NCBI GenBank assembly: GCA_902786565.1
Contig: CADACW010000014.1
Location: 49,734 to 113,733 of the forward strand
DNA: 64,000 nt
DNA from: an uncultured Prevotellaceae bacterium
Lineage (GTDB): Bacteria > Bacteroidota > Bacteroidia > Bacteroidales > Bacteroidaceae
Direction of reading: 5' to 3'
The translations under genes were made by a program, and so were the position numbers. The notes beneath the pieces were generated by a model. That model was not told where the DNA came from. It did not search any database and saw only the letters and a program-made list of their open reading frames with translations. This document shows, piece after piece, positions 8,754-15,988 of the stretch. Positions within the stretch are counted from its first letter, which is position 1. Every line of letters starts with the position of its first letter.

Positions 8754-9595
8754 TCAGTCAGTTTGGTCAGTTTCCAGTCGCCGTTCTCCTGACGGAAAGT
8801 CACCTCCGTCTCCTGCCCGTTGGCAATGCCGCGCAAAAGGAAAATCTTATTTGTAGACGACACGCCCTGCTGGCCATATACAATATTATAAATAAGATGC
8901 TTGGGCAGTTCAGGGGCAAAGGCATCCCAGAAGTCGGGCGTGATGACGCCCTCCATCTGCGCGAAGTCGTCGTCGGGGTCGGGGCCGGAGAAATCTATCT
9001 CGTCGGCAAGGCTCTCCCGCTGGAACACAGAATCGCTGACAAACTGATGGTAGAAGGCGATGAACGACGCGTTGGGATTCTTGGGGAGCGTCTGGTTGCG
9101 CACTTCGTAGAGCCGCCACTGGCCCGACTTTCGGCTGAACAGGTACTGCCGGATGAAGTCGTTGTCGAGGAAAATCTTCTCCACTATGGCATGGTTGACG
9201 GAGGTGTCCTTGACCAATTCCTTCTGTGCCTCGCTGTCGAAGATGAGCGTGTACTCTCCCTGCTGCATGAAGAAGCGCTCCATCTGCCACTCATCCTCCT
9301 GGACGGTGTCGACCTTCGCTCCAGAATTGATGACCAGAGGGAAGTCTATGCGCTCCAGTTGCAGTCGGCGGTTGGAGGCGAAATTGAAAATAAAGTCGTC
9401 GAAAAGTTCGTCGGCAGCTACTGGCATCGGCTCCTCTTCAATCAACTCTTCAGGGCTATCCTCCTCTTGCTCCTCCTCTATGGTCTGGCTGACATCGAGA
9501 ATGGCCGCTTCATCTACGGAGCGGCGCCTCGTGTTTTCATTGCATCCCGTCACCAGCAAAGCAACAAGCAAACAGGCAATAAGATTACTTTTCAT
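8750..9595 (-). CDS. DUF4348 domain lipoprotein
   Basis: The 281-residue protein starts with a lipoprotein signal peptide; the lipobox is LLVTGC, with the acylated cysteine at residue 18. A long acidic stretch rich in Glu (about 38-62) follows. The rest resembles the Bacteroidota family DUF4348 (PF14254), of unknown function. Conserved-looking parts are DELFDDFIFNFASNRRLQ (about 62-80) and the C-terminal KIFLLRGIANGQETEVTF. It is first in a two-gene operon with murB, with a strong promoter 37 nt upstream. The pairing suggests an envelope role, but no reaction can be assigned. Confidence 0.8.
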   Translation of the reverse strand: MKSNLIACLLVALLVTGCNENTRRRSVDEAAILDVSQTIEEEQEEDSPEELIEEEPMPVAADELFDDFIFNFASNRRLQLERIDFPLVINSGAKVDTVQEDEWQMERFFMQQGEYTLIFDSEAQKELVKDTSVNHAIVEKIFLDNDFIRQYLFSRKSGQWRLYEVRNQTLPKNPNASFIAFYHQFVSDSVFQRESLADEIDFSGPDPDDDFAQMEGVITPDFWDAFAPELPKHLIYNIVYGQQGVSSTNKIFLLRGIANGQETEVTFRQENGDWKLTKLTE

Positions 9596-9631
9596 TCAGC
9601 TGTCAAGCCTAAAGAGTCTTAAAATCGAGTG

Positions 9632-9663
9632 CAAAGTTACAAATAATTTGGTATTTAAGCAAA
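9632..9663 (-). promoter_or_regulatory. Promoter of the DUF4348-murB operon
   Basis: On the minus strand TTTG (9660-9663) is followed after 20 nt by TAACTTTG (9632-9639). Both boxes are perfect. It is back to back with the tRNA promoter, whose TTTG box begins at 9679. Confidence 0.75.
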
Positions 9664-9678
9664 ATAATTGCTAAAAAA

Positions 9679-9710
9679 TTTGCGTCGTTGAAAAAAAATG
9701 TCTACCTTTG
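9679..9710 (+). promoter_or_regulatory. Promoter of the tRNA unit
   Basis: TTTG (9679-9682), 20 nt, then TACCTTTG (9703-9710). The first tRNA begins 21 nt after the -7 box. Confidence 0.75.
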
Positions 9711-9730
9711 CACCCGCAATCCAAAAGAAG

Positions 9731-9804
9731 GGACCCGTAGCTTAGCTGAATAGAGCGTCAGATTCCGGTTCTGAAGGTCAAGGGTTTGAATCCCTTCGGG
9801 TTCA
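9731..9804 (+). tRNA. tRNA-Arg (anticodon CCG)
   Basis: The 74-nt cloverleaf has acceptor strands GGACCCG and CGGGTTC (one G-U pair) and discriminator A9804. The D arm is GCTT...GAGC. The anticodon stem TCAGA/TCTGA holds loop TTCCGGT, giving anticodon CCG, which reads CGG. The T arm is AGGG/CCCT around TTTGAAT. CCA is not encoded. Confidence 0.9.
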
Positions 9805-9834
9805 CAAAAGCGCTTATGCGCACAGTAAGGAAAT

Positions 9835-9909
9835 AGGAGCATAGCTCAGTTGGTTTAGAGCGCTTCAGTCACATTGAAGAGGTCTTGGGTTCGAGTCCCA
9901 ATGTTCCTA
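9835..9909 (+). tRNA. tRNA-Val (anticodon CAC)
   Basis: The 75-nt cloverleaf has acceptor strands AGGAGCA and TGTTCCT (one G-U pair) and discriminator A9909. Anticodon stem CTTCA/TGAAG holds loop GTCACAT, so the anticodon is CAC, reading GTG. T stem TTGGG/CCCAA. A35, C36 and A73 are valine identity bases. Position 32 is G, which is unusual. CCA is not encoded. It is 30 nt after the tRNA-Arg gene and probably shares its transcript. Confidence 0.88.
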
Positions 9910-9932
9910 CAAAAATGATGGAATGTCAAGCA

Positions 9933-9964
9933 AAGAGGATGCAAACGAGCATCCTCTTATTTTT
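9933..9964 (+). terminator. Terminator after the tRNA unit
   Basis: A 10-bp perfect stem (AAGAGGATGC at 9933-9942 with GCATCCTCTT at 9949-9958), a 6-nt loop and then ATTTTTT. It also lies just past the 3' end of the leftward azlD gene and may act on both strands. Confidence 0.85.
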
Positions 9965-9989
9965 TATATATACCTCAAACGTTTACCGA

Positions 9990-10289
9990 TCAGAGCAGAA
10001 GATAGGTCACCACGCAGCAGATGGCTGCCACGGGAAACAGGCCCAGCCGGAACCATGCCGCAATGATGCCCGCCAGCAGCGCAAAGATGCCCGGCCAGAG
10101 CGTCGGCGTGGTGAGGACCATATCCGGGAATGTCATCACCGCCAGCGTCACATAAGGCACATAATAAAGGAAACTGCGCACGAAGCGGTTGCGAATCTGC
10201 CCCTTGATAAAGACCATAGGAGTCACACGAATCAGGTTGGTGACAATGATGGTCAGTAGAATGTAAATCACTATGCTATGCTTCTCCAT
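9990..10289 (-). CDS. azlD: AzlD-type branched-chain amino acid exporter small subunit
   Basis: The 99-residue membrane protein has about three hydrophobic helices (roughly 7-25, 43-60, 65-98). It shows the AzlD pattern: NLIRVTPMVFIKGQI near residues 18-32 and a Phe/Pro turn before the last helices. With AzlC it forms the two-component BrnFE-type exporter of branched-chain amino acids. Its start overlaps the end of azlC by 14 nt, implying coupled translation. Confidence 0.85.
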   Translation of the reverse strand: MEKHSIVIYILLTIIVTNLIRVTPMVFIKGQIRNRFVRSFLYYVPYVTLAVMTFPDMVLTTPTLWPGIFALLAGIIAAWFRLGLFPVAAICCVVTYLLL

Positions 10290-10992
10290 CGTCGTCTGTC
10301 TTAATTGGTTTGAACCATGCGAAAATGGCAGAGATGACTATTGTCAGCACCACCGTGCGCATGCCACTACTCCATTCTGCTGCTATCGGCATCACGGCGC
10401 AAAGGCCACTCAGCACCACACTGACCGCCAGAGCGTAAAGAACATTCCGGTCCTGATGGGCAGGAGGAATGATGATGGCCAGGAACATTCCGTAGAGCGA
10501 CATACTCAGGGCTGTGACCATCGCGGGTGGCAACAGACTGCCTGCCAAGATGCCCACGGCACATCCTGTGGCCCAAAACAGGGTGGAGATGAGCGCAGCG
10601 GCGTAAGTGTAAGCTGGCGGCGTATACCCTGGATGGGCGATGGAGATGCCAAACACCTCGTCGGTGATGCAGCAGGCCATCAGCAGCCGGTGCAGCCACG
10701 ATGTGCCAGGCGCAATCTTCTGGGAAAGCGCCGCACTCATCAGCATGTAGCGCAAGTTTGTCACCAAGCCCATGGCAATCACCTCGACGTAGGCTGCCTG
10801 TACGGCCACCAGCGTCCAAGTGCCGTACTCGCCCGCTGACGCACGTGTGAAGAAACTGGTCACGAAGCCTTCCGCCGCCGTCAGTCCTGCCTTGGCGGCA
10901 ATGATGCCCAACGAGAAAGCCACGGCAAAATAGCCCATCGCAATGGGTATACCGTCGTGCAGGCCATGTATGATATGTTGTCGTCGTGTCAT
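10276..10992 (-). CDS. azlC: AzlC-type branched-chain amino acid exporter large subunit
   Basis: The 238-residue protein begins with a short cytosolic part and the family signature GIPIAMGYFAVAFSLGIIAAKAG (about residues 14-36). Seven or so membrane segments follow, with VTNLRYMLMSAAL near 98-110. It would export branched-chain amino acids together with AzlD. It lies 8 nt after the histidine kinase gene on the same strand, so the exporter and the two-component system may be cotranscribed. Confidence 0.88.
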   Translation of the reverse strand: MTRRQHIIHGLHDGIPIAMGYFAVAFSLGIIAAKAGLTAAEGFVTSFFTRASAGEYGTWTLVAVQAAYVEVIAMGLVTNLRYMLMSAALSQKIAPGTSWLHRLLMACCITDEVFGISIAHPGYTPPAYTYAAALISTLFWATGCAVGILAGSLLPPAMVTALSMSLYGMFLAIIIPPAHQDRNVLYALAVSVVLSGLCAVMPIAAEWSSGMRTVVLTIVISAIFAWFKPIKTDDDGEA

Positions 10993-11000
10993 CGAAGTCC

Positions 11001-11927
11001 TTACATTACTTTTCTGATTGTAAATTCAAATGTCAGGCCCCCGGCATCGGGCGTGCTGACCGCAATAGTGCCACCATGCAACAGCACGGCATTTTTGACA
11101 ATGGAGAGGCCAAGGCCCGTGCCACCCATGTCGCGGCTACGGCCTTTGTCTATGCGATAGAAACGCTCAAAGATGCGGGGCAGATGCTTCGCAGGGATAC
11201 CGATGCCGTTGTCATTGAAGGTGAAGCGCCAGTAGTCCGCCAGTTCTTCGGCCGACAGTTCGACGGTAGTTCCCTGACCAGCATAGTTGATGGCATTGTC
11301 CATCAGATTACGGAAGATGCTGTAGAGCAACGAATAGTTGCCTTGGATGATAATGTCACCAGGCAAATCATTGTGCAGAGCCATCTGCCGGTTCTTCATG
11401 GCGAAAGCTGTCTCTTGCGCGATGTCGGCAAAGAGTGTGGAAATGTTGACACGCTCTTTCGTAATCATGTCGCGGGCATAGTCCATGCGGTTGAGGGTCG
11501 AAATGTCTTGCAGCAATGTCGTCAGACGATGGGCTTGTGCATTGGTGCGGACAATGAACTGTTGCTTCACCTCGTCCGTCATGTCGGGGCTGTCGAGTAT
11601 GGTGTCGGTGTAGCCGAGTATGCTGGCCACCGGCGTCTTCAGCTCGTGGGCGATGTTCTGGGTCAGTTCGCGGCGCATTCGGTTCTCCTTCTCGGCTTGC
11701 TCGCGACTGATGCGCTCGTCCATACGCTTGGCATAGCGGAACAGCAGGAAGCCCAGTCCAGCCATGACTACCAGCGAAAAGAGTAGCAAGTGCCAGTCGC
11801 CGACCTCATTGAACGGCATAATGAACTTGCGGTCGTAGTCCTCGAAAAGTATAAAGATGGTGGCATAGACCAAGAACACAGCCATCACACTGAGCCACAT
11901 CTTCCGTCCTTCTGATAGTTTCTTCAT
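11001..11927 (-). CDS. Two-component sensor histidine kinase
   Basis: The 308-residue kinase has membrane segments at about 10-28 and 45-64 with a very short periplasmic loop between them. Then come the HisKA domain (His94 in AHELKTPVASILGYTD) and the HATPase domain with N box (DNAINY), G1 (DNGIGIP) and G2 (GGTGLGLSIV). The tiny sensor loop suggests it senses the membrane or a partner protein. It follows the response regulator gene after a 24-nt gap made of a simple repeat. Confidence 0.9.
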   Translation of the reverse strand: MKKLSEGRKMWLSVMAVFLVYATIFILFEDYDRKFIMPFNEVGDWHLLLFSLVVMAGLGFLLFRYAKRMDERISREQAEKENRMRRELTQNIAHELKTPVASILGYTDTILDSPDMTDEVKQQFIVRTNAQAHRLTTLLQDISTLNRMDYARDMITKERVNISTLFADIAQETAFAMKNRQMALHNDLPGDIIIQGNYSLLYSIFRNLMDNAINYAGQGTTVELSAEELADYWRFTFNDNGIGIPAKHLPRIFERFYRIDKGRSRDMGGTGLGLSIVKNAVLLHGGTIAVSTPDAGGLTFEFTIRKVM

Positions 11928-11975
11928 CTCTCACATCTTATTTCTCACCTCTCATTTCTCACCTCTCACCTCTTC
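11928..11975 (-). repeat. GAGGTGAGA-type simple repeat between regulator and kinase genes
   Basis: On the minus strand the segment is several imperfect copies of GAGGTGAGAAAT. It supplies the last residues and the stop codon of the response regulator (EVRGEK, then TGA at 11952-11954) and the whole spacer to the kinase. The same 18-nt pattern, GAGGTRAGAGGTGAGAAA, occurs inside lepA at about 13688-13708. Confidence 0.7.
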
Positions 11976-12674
11976 AAATGAATAGCCGAAGCCTGTGCGA
12001 GAGACCAGACAGGCGGCATAGCGGCCCAATTTCTTGCGTAGTCGGGCAATGTTCACGTCAACCGTCCGCTCTGTTACGATGACATCCTGTGGCCATACGC
12101 TGTCAAGCAACTGTTGCCGGCTGAACACCCGTCCGCGGTGAGTGAGCAACAGAAGCAGCAGTTCATACTCCGTGCGTGTGAGGGCGATGGGGTCGCCATC
12201 GATGCAGGCGGTCTTATTGGCGGCATTGACAACAAGCGCATCGTACTCCAAACTCCCATCCTTATGGAGGGGCTGGTGTAGGCTCCCCCTGCCCAGCACT
12301 GCCTTCACCCGTGCCATCACCTCACGAACAGAAAATGGCTTGGTCACATAGTCGTCGGCTCCGAGCGCAAAGCCCAGCAGTGTATCGTTCTCCGTGTCTT
12401 TCGCCGTCAGAAAGATAATAGGTATATGTCGGGTCTGTTCATTCTCTTTCAGCCGCTTGGCCATTTCGAAGCCCGACATGCCCGGCATCATCACGTCGAG
12501 CAGCAAGAGATGGTAACAATTATGCGTCGTGCATTGTGAATTATGTATTGCCTTAAGACCCTCTTCTGCCGAGTAAGCTGCTTCCGCCAGATAGCCTGCC
12601 GCACGGAGATTGAACAGCAGGATGTCGCACAAATCCCGCTCGTCATCAACGACCAAAATACGATTTTGTTCCAT
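11952..12674 (-). CDS. OmpR/PhoB-family response regulator
   Basis: From ATG 12674 the protein has 240 residues: receiver domain (acidic pair D10-D11, phosphoacceptor Asp60 in LLLLDVMMPG, Lys in YVTKPFS) and a winged-helix DNA-binding domain (about 140-235, with TRTEYELLLLL and VTERTVDVNIARLRKKLG). Residues 43-53 (IHNSQCTTHNC) look inserted before beta strand 3; their DNA resembles an intergenic repeat (12518-12550). The C-terminus EVRGEK is also repeat-encoded. A longer in-frame start at 12743 is rejected because a -7 box lies inside it. It is first in an operon with the histidine kinase. Confidence 0.92.
   Translation of the reverse strand: MEQNRILVVDDERDLCDILLFNLRAAGYLAEAAYSAEEGLKAIHNSQCTTHNCYHLLLLDVMMPGMSGFEMAKRLKENEQTRHIPIIFLTAKDTENDTLLGFALGADDYVTKPFSVREVMARVKAVLGRGSLHQPLHKDGSLEYDALVVNAANKTACIDGDPIALTRTEYELLLLLLTHRGRVFSRQQLLDSVWPQDVIVTERTVDVNIARLRKKLGRYAACLVSRTGFGYSFEEVRGEK
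12518..12550 (-). repeat. Intergenic-type repeat inside the response regulator gene
   Basis: The 33-nt stretch consists of ATTATG/GTGAATT-type motifs (AATTATGCG, GCATTGTGAATTATG on the plus strand), a pattern I associate with non-coding spacers in Bacteroidota. Here it is open in frame and encodes residues 43-53 of the regulator. The adjoining codons are ordinary receiver-domain sequence. Confidence 0.45.
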
Positions 12675-12682
12675 AGCGCGTG

Positions 12683-12690
12683 CAAAGGTA
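12683..12690 (-). promoter_or_regulatory. -7 box of the two-component operon
   Basis: On the minus strand TACCTTTG ends 8 nt before ATG 12674. If transcription starts about 4 nt after the box, the leader is only a few bases, so the mRNA may be almost leaderless. No TTTG box is seen at the usual distance upstream. Confidence 0.5.
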
Positions 12691-13412
12691 CAAAAAAAAG
12701 TGGAAAGTACTTCTTTATTTCTGCTTTTATTGCTTAACCCCAAAAGACAAAAGCTTGGTCACCGCACCTGACTTCGGTCTTCGGCTGCCCATTGTCTGAT
12801 ACTCAGTCTTAAACTTGTTGCCGTCTGGGAGACTTGTTTTTACAATGCCCCAAAAGGTGGCCGTCTGACGCATGGCAGTCGGAAGGTTCGGTGTGTTTTT
12901 ACGGGAATACTCTTTCCGAAAGGGAAGGAAGATTGTCAGAAAGACGAAGTCCGTGCCCAGCTTTTCGCCTACTTATATATATTATAAGGTGTAGGCAAAG
13001 TGATTTGTTTCTCGAAGAAAATGATTAATTCAACTTTCGCAAGCAAGGTGGGGGTTAAAAAATATTTTACATCTCAAAAACAAGGACTAAGCGGACTCAG
13101 AGATAAGTGCCACTTATCTCGGAGATAAGTGCCTTTTATCTCGGAGATAAGTGGCACTTATCTCTGAGGGGGGTATTTGGAAAACTGACACTCACGTTGG
13201 GGGATTAAAGGAGTTTCGCACTTATGCAACCCAATGCCCTATATGGGCCAGACAGCGGTAGCCCGCCGTTGCGGTCATCCCCGTACCAGCCATTCGAATG
13301 GCAGGCGCCCCCTGTCAGATGTCTATGGCATCGGCTGCGCAAAACTTGAGAAAGTTGAATTACCTGATCTCTTCCAGTTACTAAAAAAAGCAAAAAAAGT
13401 GTACTGTTCGAT
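12691..13412. other. Long intergenic region with repeats, no credible gene
   Basis: About 720 nt separate the regulator promoter from lepA. Visible items are a hairpin with GCCTAC/GTAGGC arms around an AT-rich core (12967-12996), the 22-nt tandem palindromes (13096-13168) and a 14-nt palindrome GCCATTCGAATGGC (13289-13302). Related blocks GCCGTCTG, GGCCGTCTG and GGCAGTCGG occur at 12821-12890. Two short open frames (12834-13028 plus; 13205-13456 minus) have no protein-like features and overlap the repeats or the lepA promoter. Confidence 0.6.
13096..13168. repeat. Three tandem 22-nt palindromic units, copy A
   Basis: Units at 13099-13120, 13121-13142 and 13143-13164. Outer units are palindromes with arms GAGATAAGTG/CACTTATCTC and a 1-nt centre. 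The middle unit has GTGCCTTTTATCTC instead. The first and last 25 nt (13096-13120, 13144-13168) are also perfect reverse complements, so the array is one large inverted repeat. Related arrays lie at 25168-25232 and 47680-47745. Confidence 0.9.
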
Positions 13413-13441
13413 TTTGGTATAAGTTTTTTTTTGTATCTTTG
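13413..13441 (+). promoter_or_regulatory. lepA promoter
   Basis: TTTG (13413-13416) and TATCTTTG (13434-13441) are 17 nt apart, a little short of the usual 19-21. The -7 box ends 24 nt before ATG 13466, which rules out the in-frame TTG at 13439. Confidence 0.6.
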
Positions 13442-13465
13442 CAACTTAAAATACAATTCAAGTCA

Positions 13466-15304
13466 ATGAAGAACATACGCAACTTCTGCATCATCGCACA
13501 TATAGACCACGGAAAGTCAACACTGGCCGACCGTCTGCTGGAACGCACCAAGACCATTCAGGTGACCGAAGGACAGATGCTCGACGACATGGACTTGGAA
13601 CGGGAGCGAGGTATCACCATCAAGAGCCACGCCATCCAGATGGAATATGTATATAGTGGTGAGAATGGAGAGGTGATAGGTGAGAATGGAGAGGTAAGAG
13701 GTGAGAAACCGGCCCCTGGCAAGTACATTCTGAACCTGATTGACACGCCGGGACACGTGGACTTCTCCTACGAGGTGTCGCGGAGCATTGCCGCCTGCGA
13801 GGGTGCCCTGCTCGTGGTCGACGCCACACAGGGCGTGCAGGCACAGACCATATCAAACCTCTATATGGCCATAGACAACAACCTGGAAATCATACCCGTC
13901 ATCAACAAGATTGACATGCCCAGCGCCATGCCCGACGAGGTGGAAGACGAAATCATTGACCTCATTGGCTGCAACCGCTCTGACATCATCCGCGCCAGCG
14001 GAAAAACAGGAGAGGGCGTGGACGAGATACTAAAGGCCGTGGTGGAGCGCATACCGCACCCCGTGGGCGACGAGCAGGCTCCGCTGCAGGCACTCATCTT
14101 CGACTCCGTCTTCAACTCGTTCAGGGGCATCATCGCCTACTTCAAAATCACCAACGGCATCATCCGTAAGGGCGACAAGGTGAAGTTCTTCAACACAGGC
14201 ATGGAGTACGAGGCCGACGAGGTGGGCGTGCTCAAGATGGACATGATACCCCGGCAGGAACTGCGCACCGGCGACGTGGGCTACATCATCAGCGGCATCA
14301 AGGACTCGAAGGAGGTGAAGGTGGGCGACACCATCACGCACGTGGCACGCCCTTGCCTGAAGGCCATCGAGGGATTCCAGGAGGTGAAGCCAATGGTCTT
14401 CGCCGGCGTCTACCCCATCGACCCCACCGACTACGAGAACCTGCGCGCCTCGCTCGAAAAGCTGCAGCTGAACGACGCTTCGCTCACCTTCCAGCCGGAG
14501 AGTTCGGTGGCCCTCGGCTTCGGGTTCCGATGCGGATTCCTCGGACTGCTGCACATGGAGATTGTACAGGAGAGGCTCGACCGAGAGTTCGATATGGATG
14601 TCATCACTACCGTGCCCAACGTCAGCTATATGTGCTACACCAAGCAGGGAGAAGTTAAAGAGGTGCACAACCCCAGCGGACTGCCCGACCAGACGATGAT
14701 AGACCGCATAGAGGAGCCCTACATCCGAGCCAGCATCATCACTGCATCGGCCTACATCGGACCCATCATGACGCTCTGTCTGGACAAGCGCGGCGAGCTG
14801 ATAGACCAGCAGTATGTCAGCGGCAACCGAATGGAACTGCATTTCATGCTCCCGCTGGGCGAGATAGTGATTGACTTCTACGACAAGCTGAAGTCCATAT
14901 CGAAGGGCTACGCCTCGTTCGACTACCACGTGGACTCCTTCCGCCCGTCGAAACTCGTCAAGCTGGACATCCTGCTCAATGGCGAGCCCGTAGACGCCCT
15001 GTCGACGCTCACCCACCAGGACAATGCCGTCACCTTCGGCCGCAGGATGTGCGAGAAACTGAAAGAACTGATTCCGCGACAGCAGTTCGACATCGCCATA
15101 CAGGCAGCCATCGGCGCCAAGATCATCGCCAGAGAGACCATCAAACAGGTGCGAAAGGACGTGCTGGCCAAATGCTACGGAGGCGACGTCACCCGAAAGC
15201 GCAAACTGCTGGAAAAACAGAAACGCGGAAAGAAACGCATGAAGCAGATAGGCAACGTGGAAGTGCCGCAGAAAGCCTTCCTTGCCGTCTTGAAACTTGA
15301 TTAA
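13466..15304 (+). CDS. lepA: Elongation factor 4 (back-translocating GTPase LepA)
   Basis: The 612-residue translational GTPase has the expected G motifs: AHIDHGKST (about 10-18), ERGITIK switch I, DTPGHVDF switch II and NKID. The C-terminal LepA-specific domain ends in [21 protein letters not shown]. Between switch I and switch II, about 20 extra residues (about 65-85, two copies of a GENGEV motif followed by RGEK) replace the short hairpin usual in LepA. Their DNA (about 13655-13717) is a tandem of GGTGAGAATGGAGAGGT, related to the repeat at 11928-11975. The rest is intact, so the protein is probably functional. Confidence 0.95.
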   Translation: MKNIRNFCIIAHIDHGKSTLADRLLERTKTIQVTEGQMLDDMDLERERGITIKSHAIQMEYVYSGENGEVIGENGEVRGEKPAPGKYILNLIDTPGHVDFSYEVSRSIAACEGALLVVDATQGVQAQTISNLYMAIDNNLEIIPVINKIDMPSAMPDEVEDEIIDLIGCNRSDIIRASGKTGEGVDEILKAVVERIPHPVGDEQAPLQALIFDSVFNSFRGIIAYFKITNGIIRKGDKVKFFNTGMEYEADEVGVLKMDMIPRQELRTGDVGYIISGIKDSKEVKVGDTITHVARPCLKAIEGFQEVKPMVFAGVYPIDPTDYENLRASLEKLQLNDASLTFQPESSVALGFGFRCGFLGLLHMEIVQERLDREFDMDVITTVPNVSYMCYTKQGEVKEVHNPSGLPDQTMIDRIEEPYIRASIITASAYIGPIMTLCLDKRGELIDQQYVSGNRMELHFMLPLGEIVIDFYDKLKSISKGYASFDYHVDSFRPSKLVKLDILLNGEPVDALSTLTHQDNAVTFGRRMCEKLKELIPRQQFDIAIQAAIGAKIIARETIKQVRKDVLAKCYGGDVTRKRKLLEKQKRGKKRMKQIGNVEVPQKAFLAVLKLD

Positions 15305-15373
15305 CGACAAAACCTTCTCAAAACAGTAAGACCTAACAACATAATAGACCAAACGACAAAACTACCTACAACT

Positions 15374-15976
15374 ATGGCAGCCTTAAGTTTAACTCCACGC
15401 GACGTGGCCCGCGAACTGGCCAGACGATACAGTACTATGACCCACGACGAGTTGGATATGCTCGAAGAGATACTTGTGCCAATGAAGTTCGCCAAGGGAG
15501 AAAAGATACTTGACGAAGGACAGGTGTGCGAGAACATCTACTGGATAGTGAAGGGACTGGTGCGCCAGTTCTACTATAAGAACAAGAAGGAACTCACGGA
15601 ATACATGGCCACCGAGAACACCATCTGCATGAGTATTGAGAGCCTGTTCCGCGAGAAACCCTCGCAGCAAATCATACAGACGCTTGAGCCCACCATCCTC
15701 TACGCCATACCCATGCACGGCCTGGAGGCTGCAGCCATCAAGAGCGTCAACATCCAGATGCTCTACCGCAAGATTCTGGAGGAGTCGCTCATCATCAGCC
15801 AGCAGCGTGCCGACATGCTCCGCTTCGAGAGTGCACAGGACCGCTACCAGAAGCTGGTGAAGACGTCGCCCCAGCTGGTGCTCCGTGCCCCTCTGGTCTA
15901 CATTGCCAGCTATTTGCAGATGACGCCCGAGACACTCAGCCGTGTCCGCACGGCCGTCCTCTTCAACAACAATTAG
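15374..15976 (+). CDS. Crp/Fnr-family transcriptional regulator
   Basis: The 200-residue protein has an N-terminal cyclic-nucleotide-binding-like beta roll (about 30-120; KFAKGEKILDEGQVCENIYW and VKGLVRQFY). A dimer helix (about 120-150) and a C-terminal helix-turn-helix (VYIASYLQMTPETLSRVR, about 174-191) follow. No canonical cAMP-contact Arg/Ser pair is obvious, so the ligand is unknown. It lies 69 nt after lepA and 12 nt before the esterase gene. It may share a transcript with the esterase and transpeptidase and regulate them, which is inference from position only. Confidence 0.85.
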   Translation: MAALSLTPRDVARELARRYSTMTHDELDMLEEILVPMKFAKGEKILDEGQVCENIYWIVKGLVRQFYYKNKKELTEYMATENTICMSIESLFREKPSQQIIQTLEPTILYAIPMHGLEAAAIKSVNIQMLYRKILEESLIISQQRADMLRFESAQDRYQKLVKTSPQLVLRAPLVYIASYLQMTPETLSRVRTAVLFNNN

Positions 15977-15988
15977 GGACTGGAAACT

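Noticed and set aside
12834-13028. 64-codon plus-strand frame in the regulator-lepA gap
   Set aside because: No promoter, no homology-like features, overlaps a hairpin; likely non-coding spacer.
13096-13168. CRISPR-like array for the 22-nt units
   Set aside because: Units are contiguous and palindromic, with no spacer sequences.
13205-13456. 83-codon minus-strand frame before lepA
   Set aside because: It runs opposite the lepA promoter, and composition is not protein-like.
14030-15352. 440-codon minus-strand open frame
   Set aside because: Exact antisense of lepA, caused by codon bias; no protein features.
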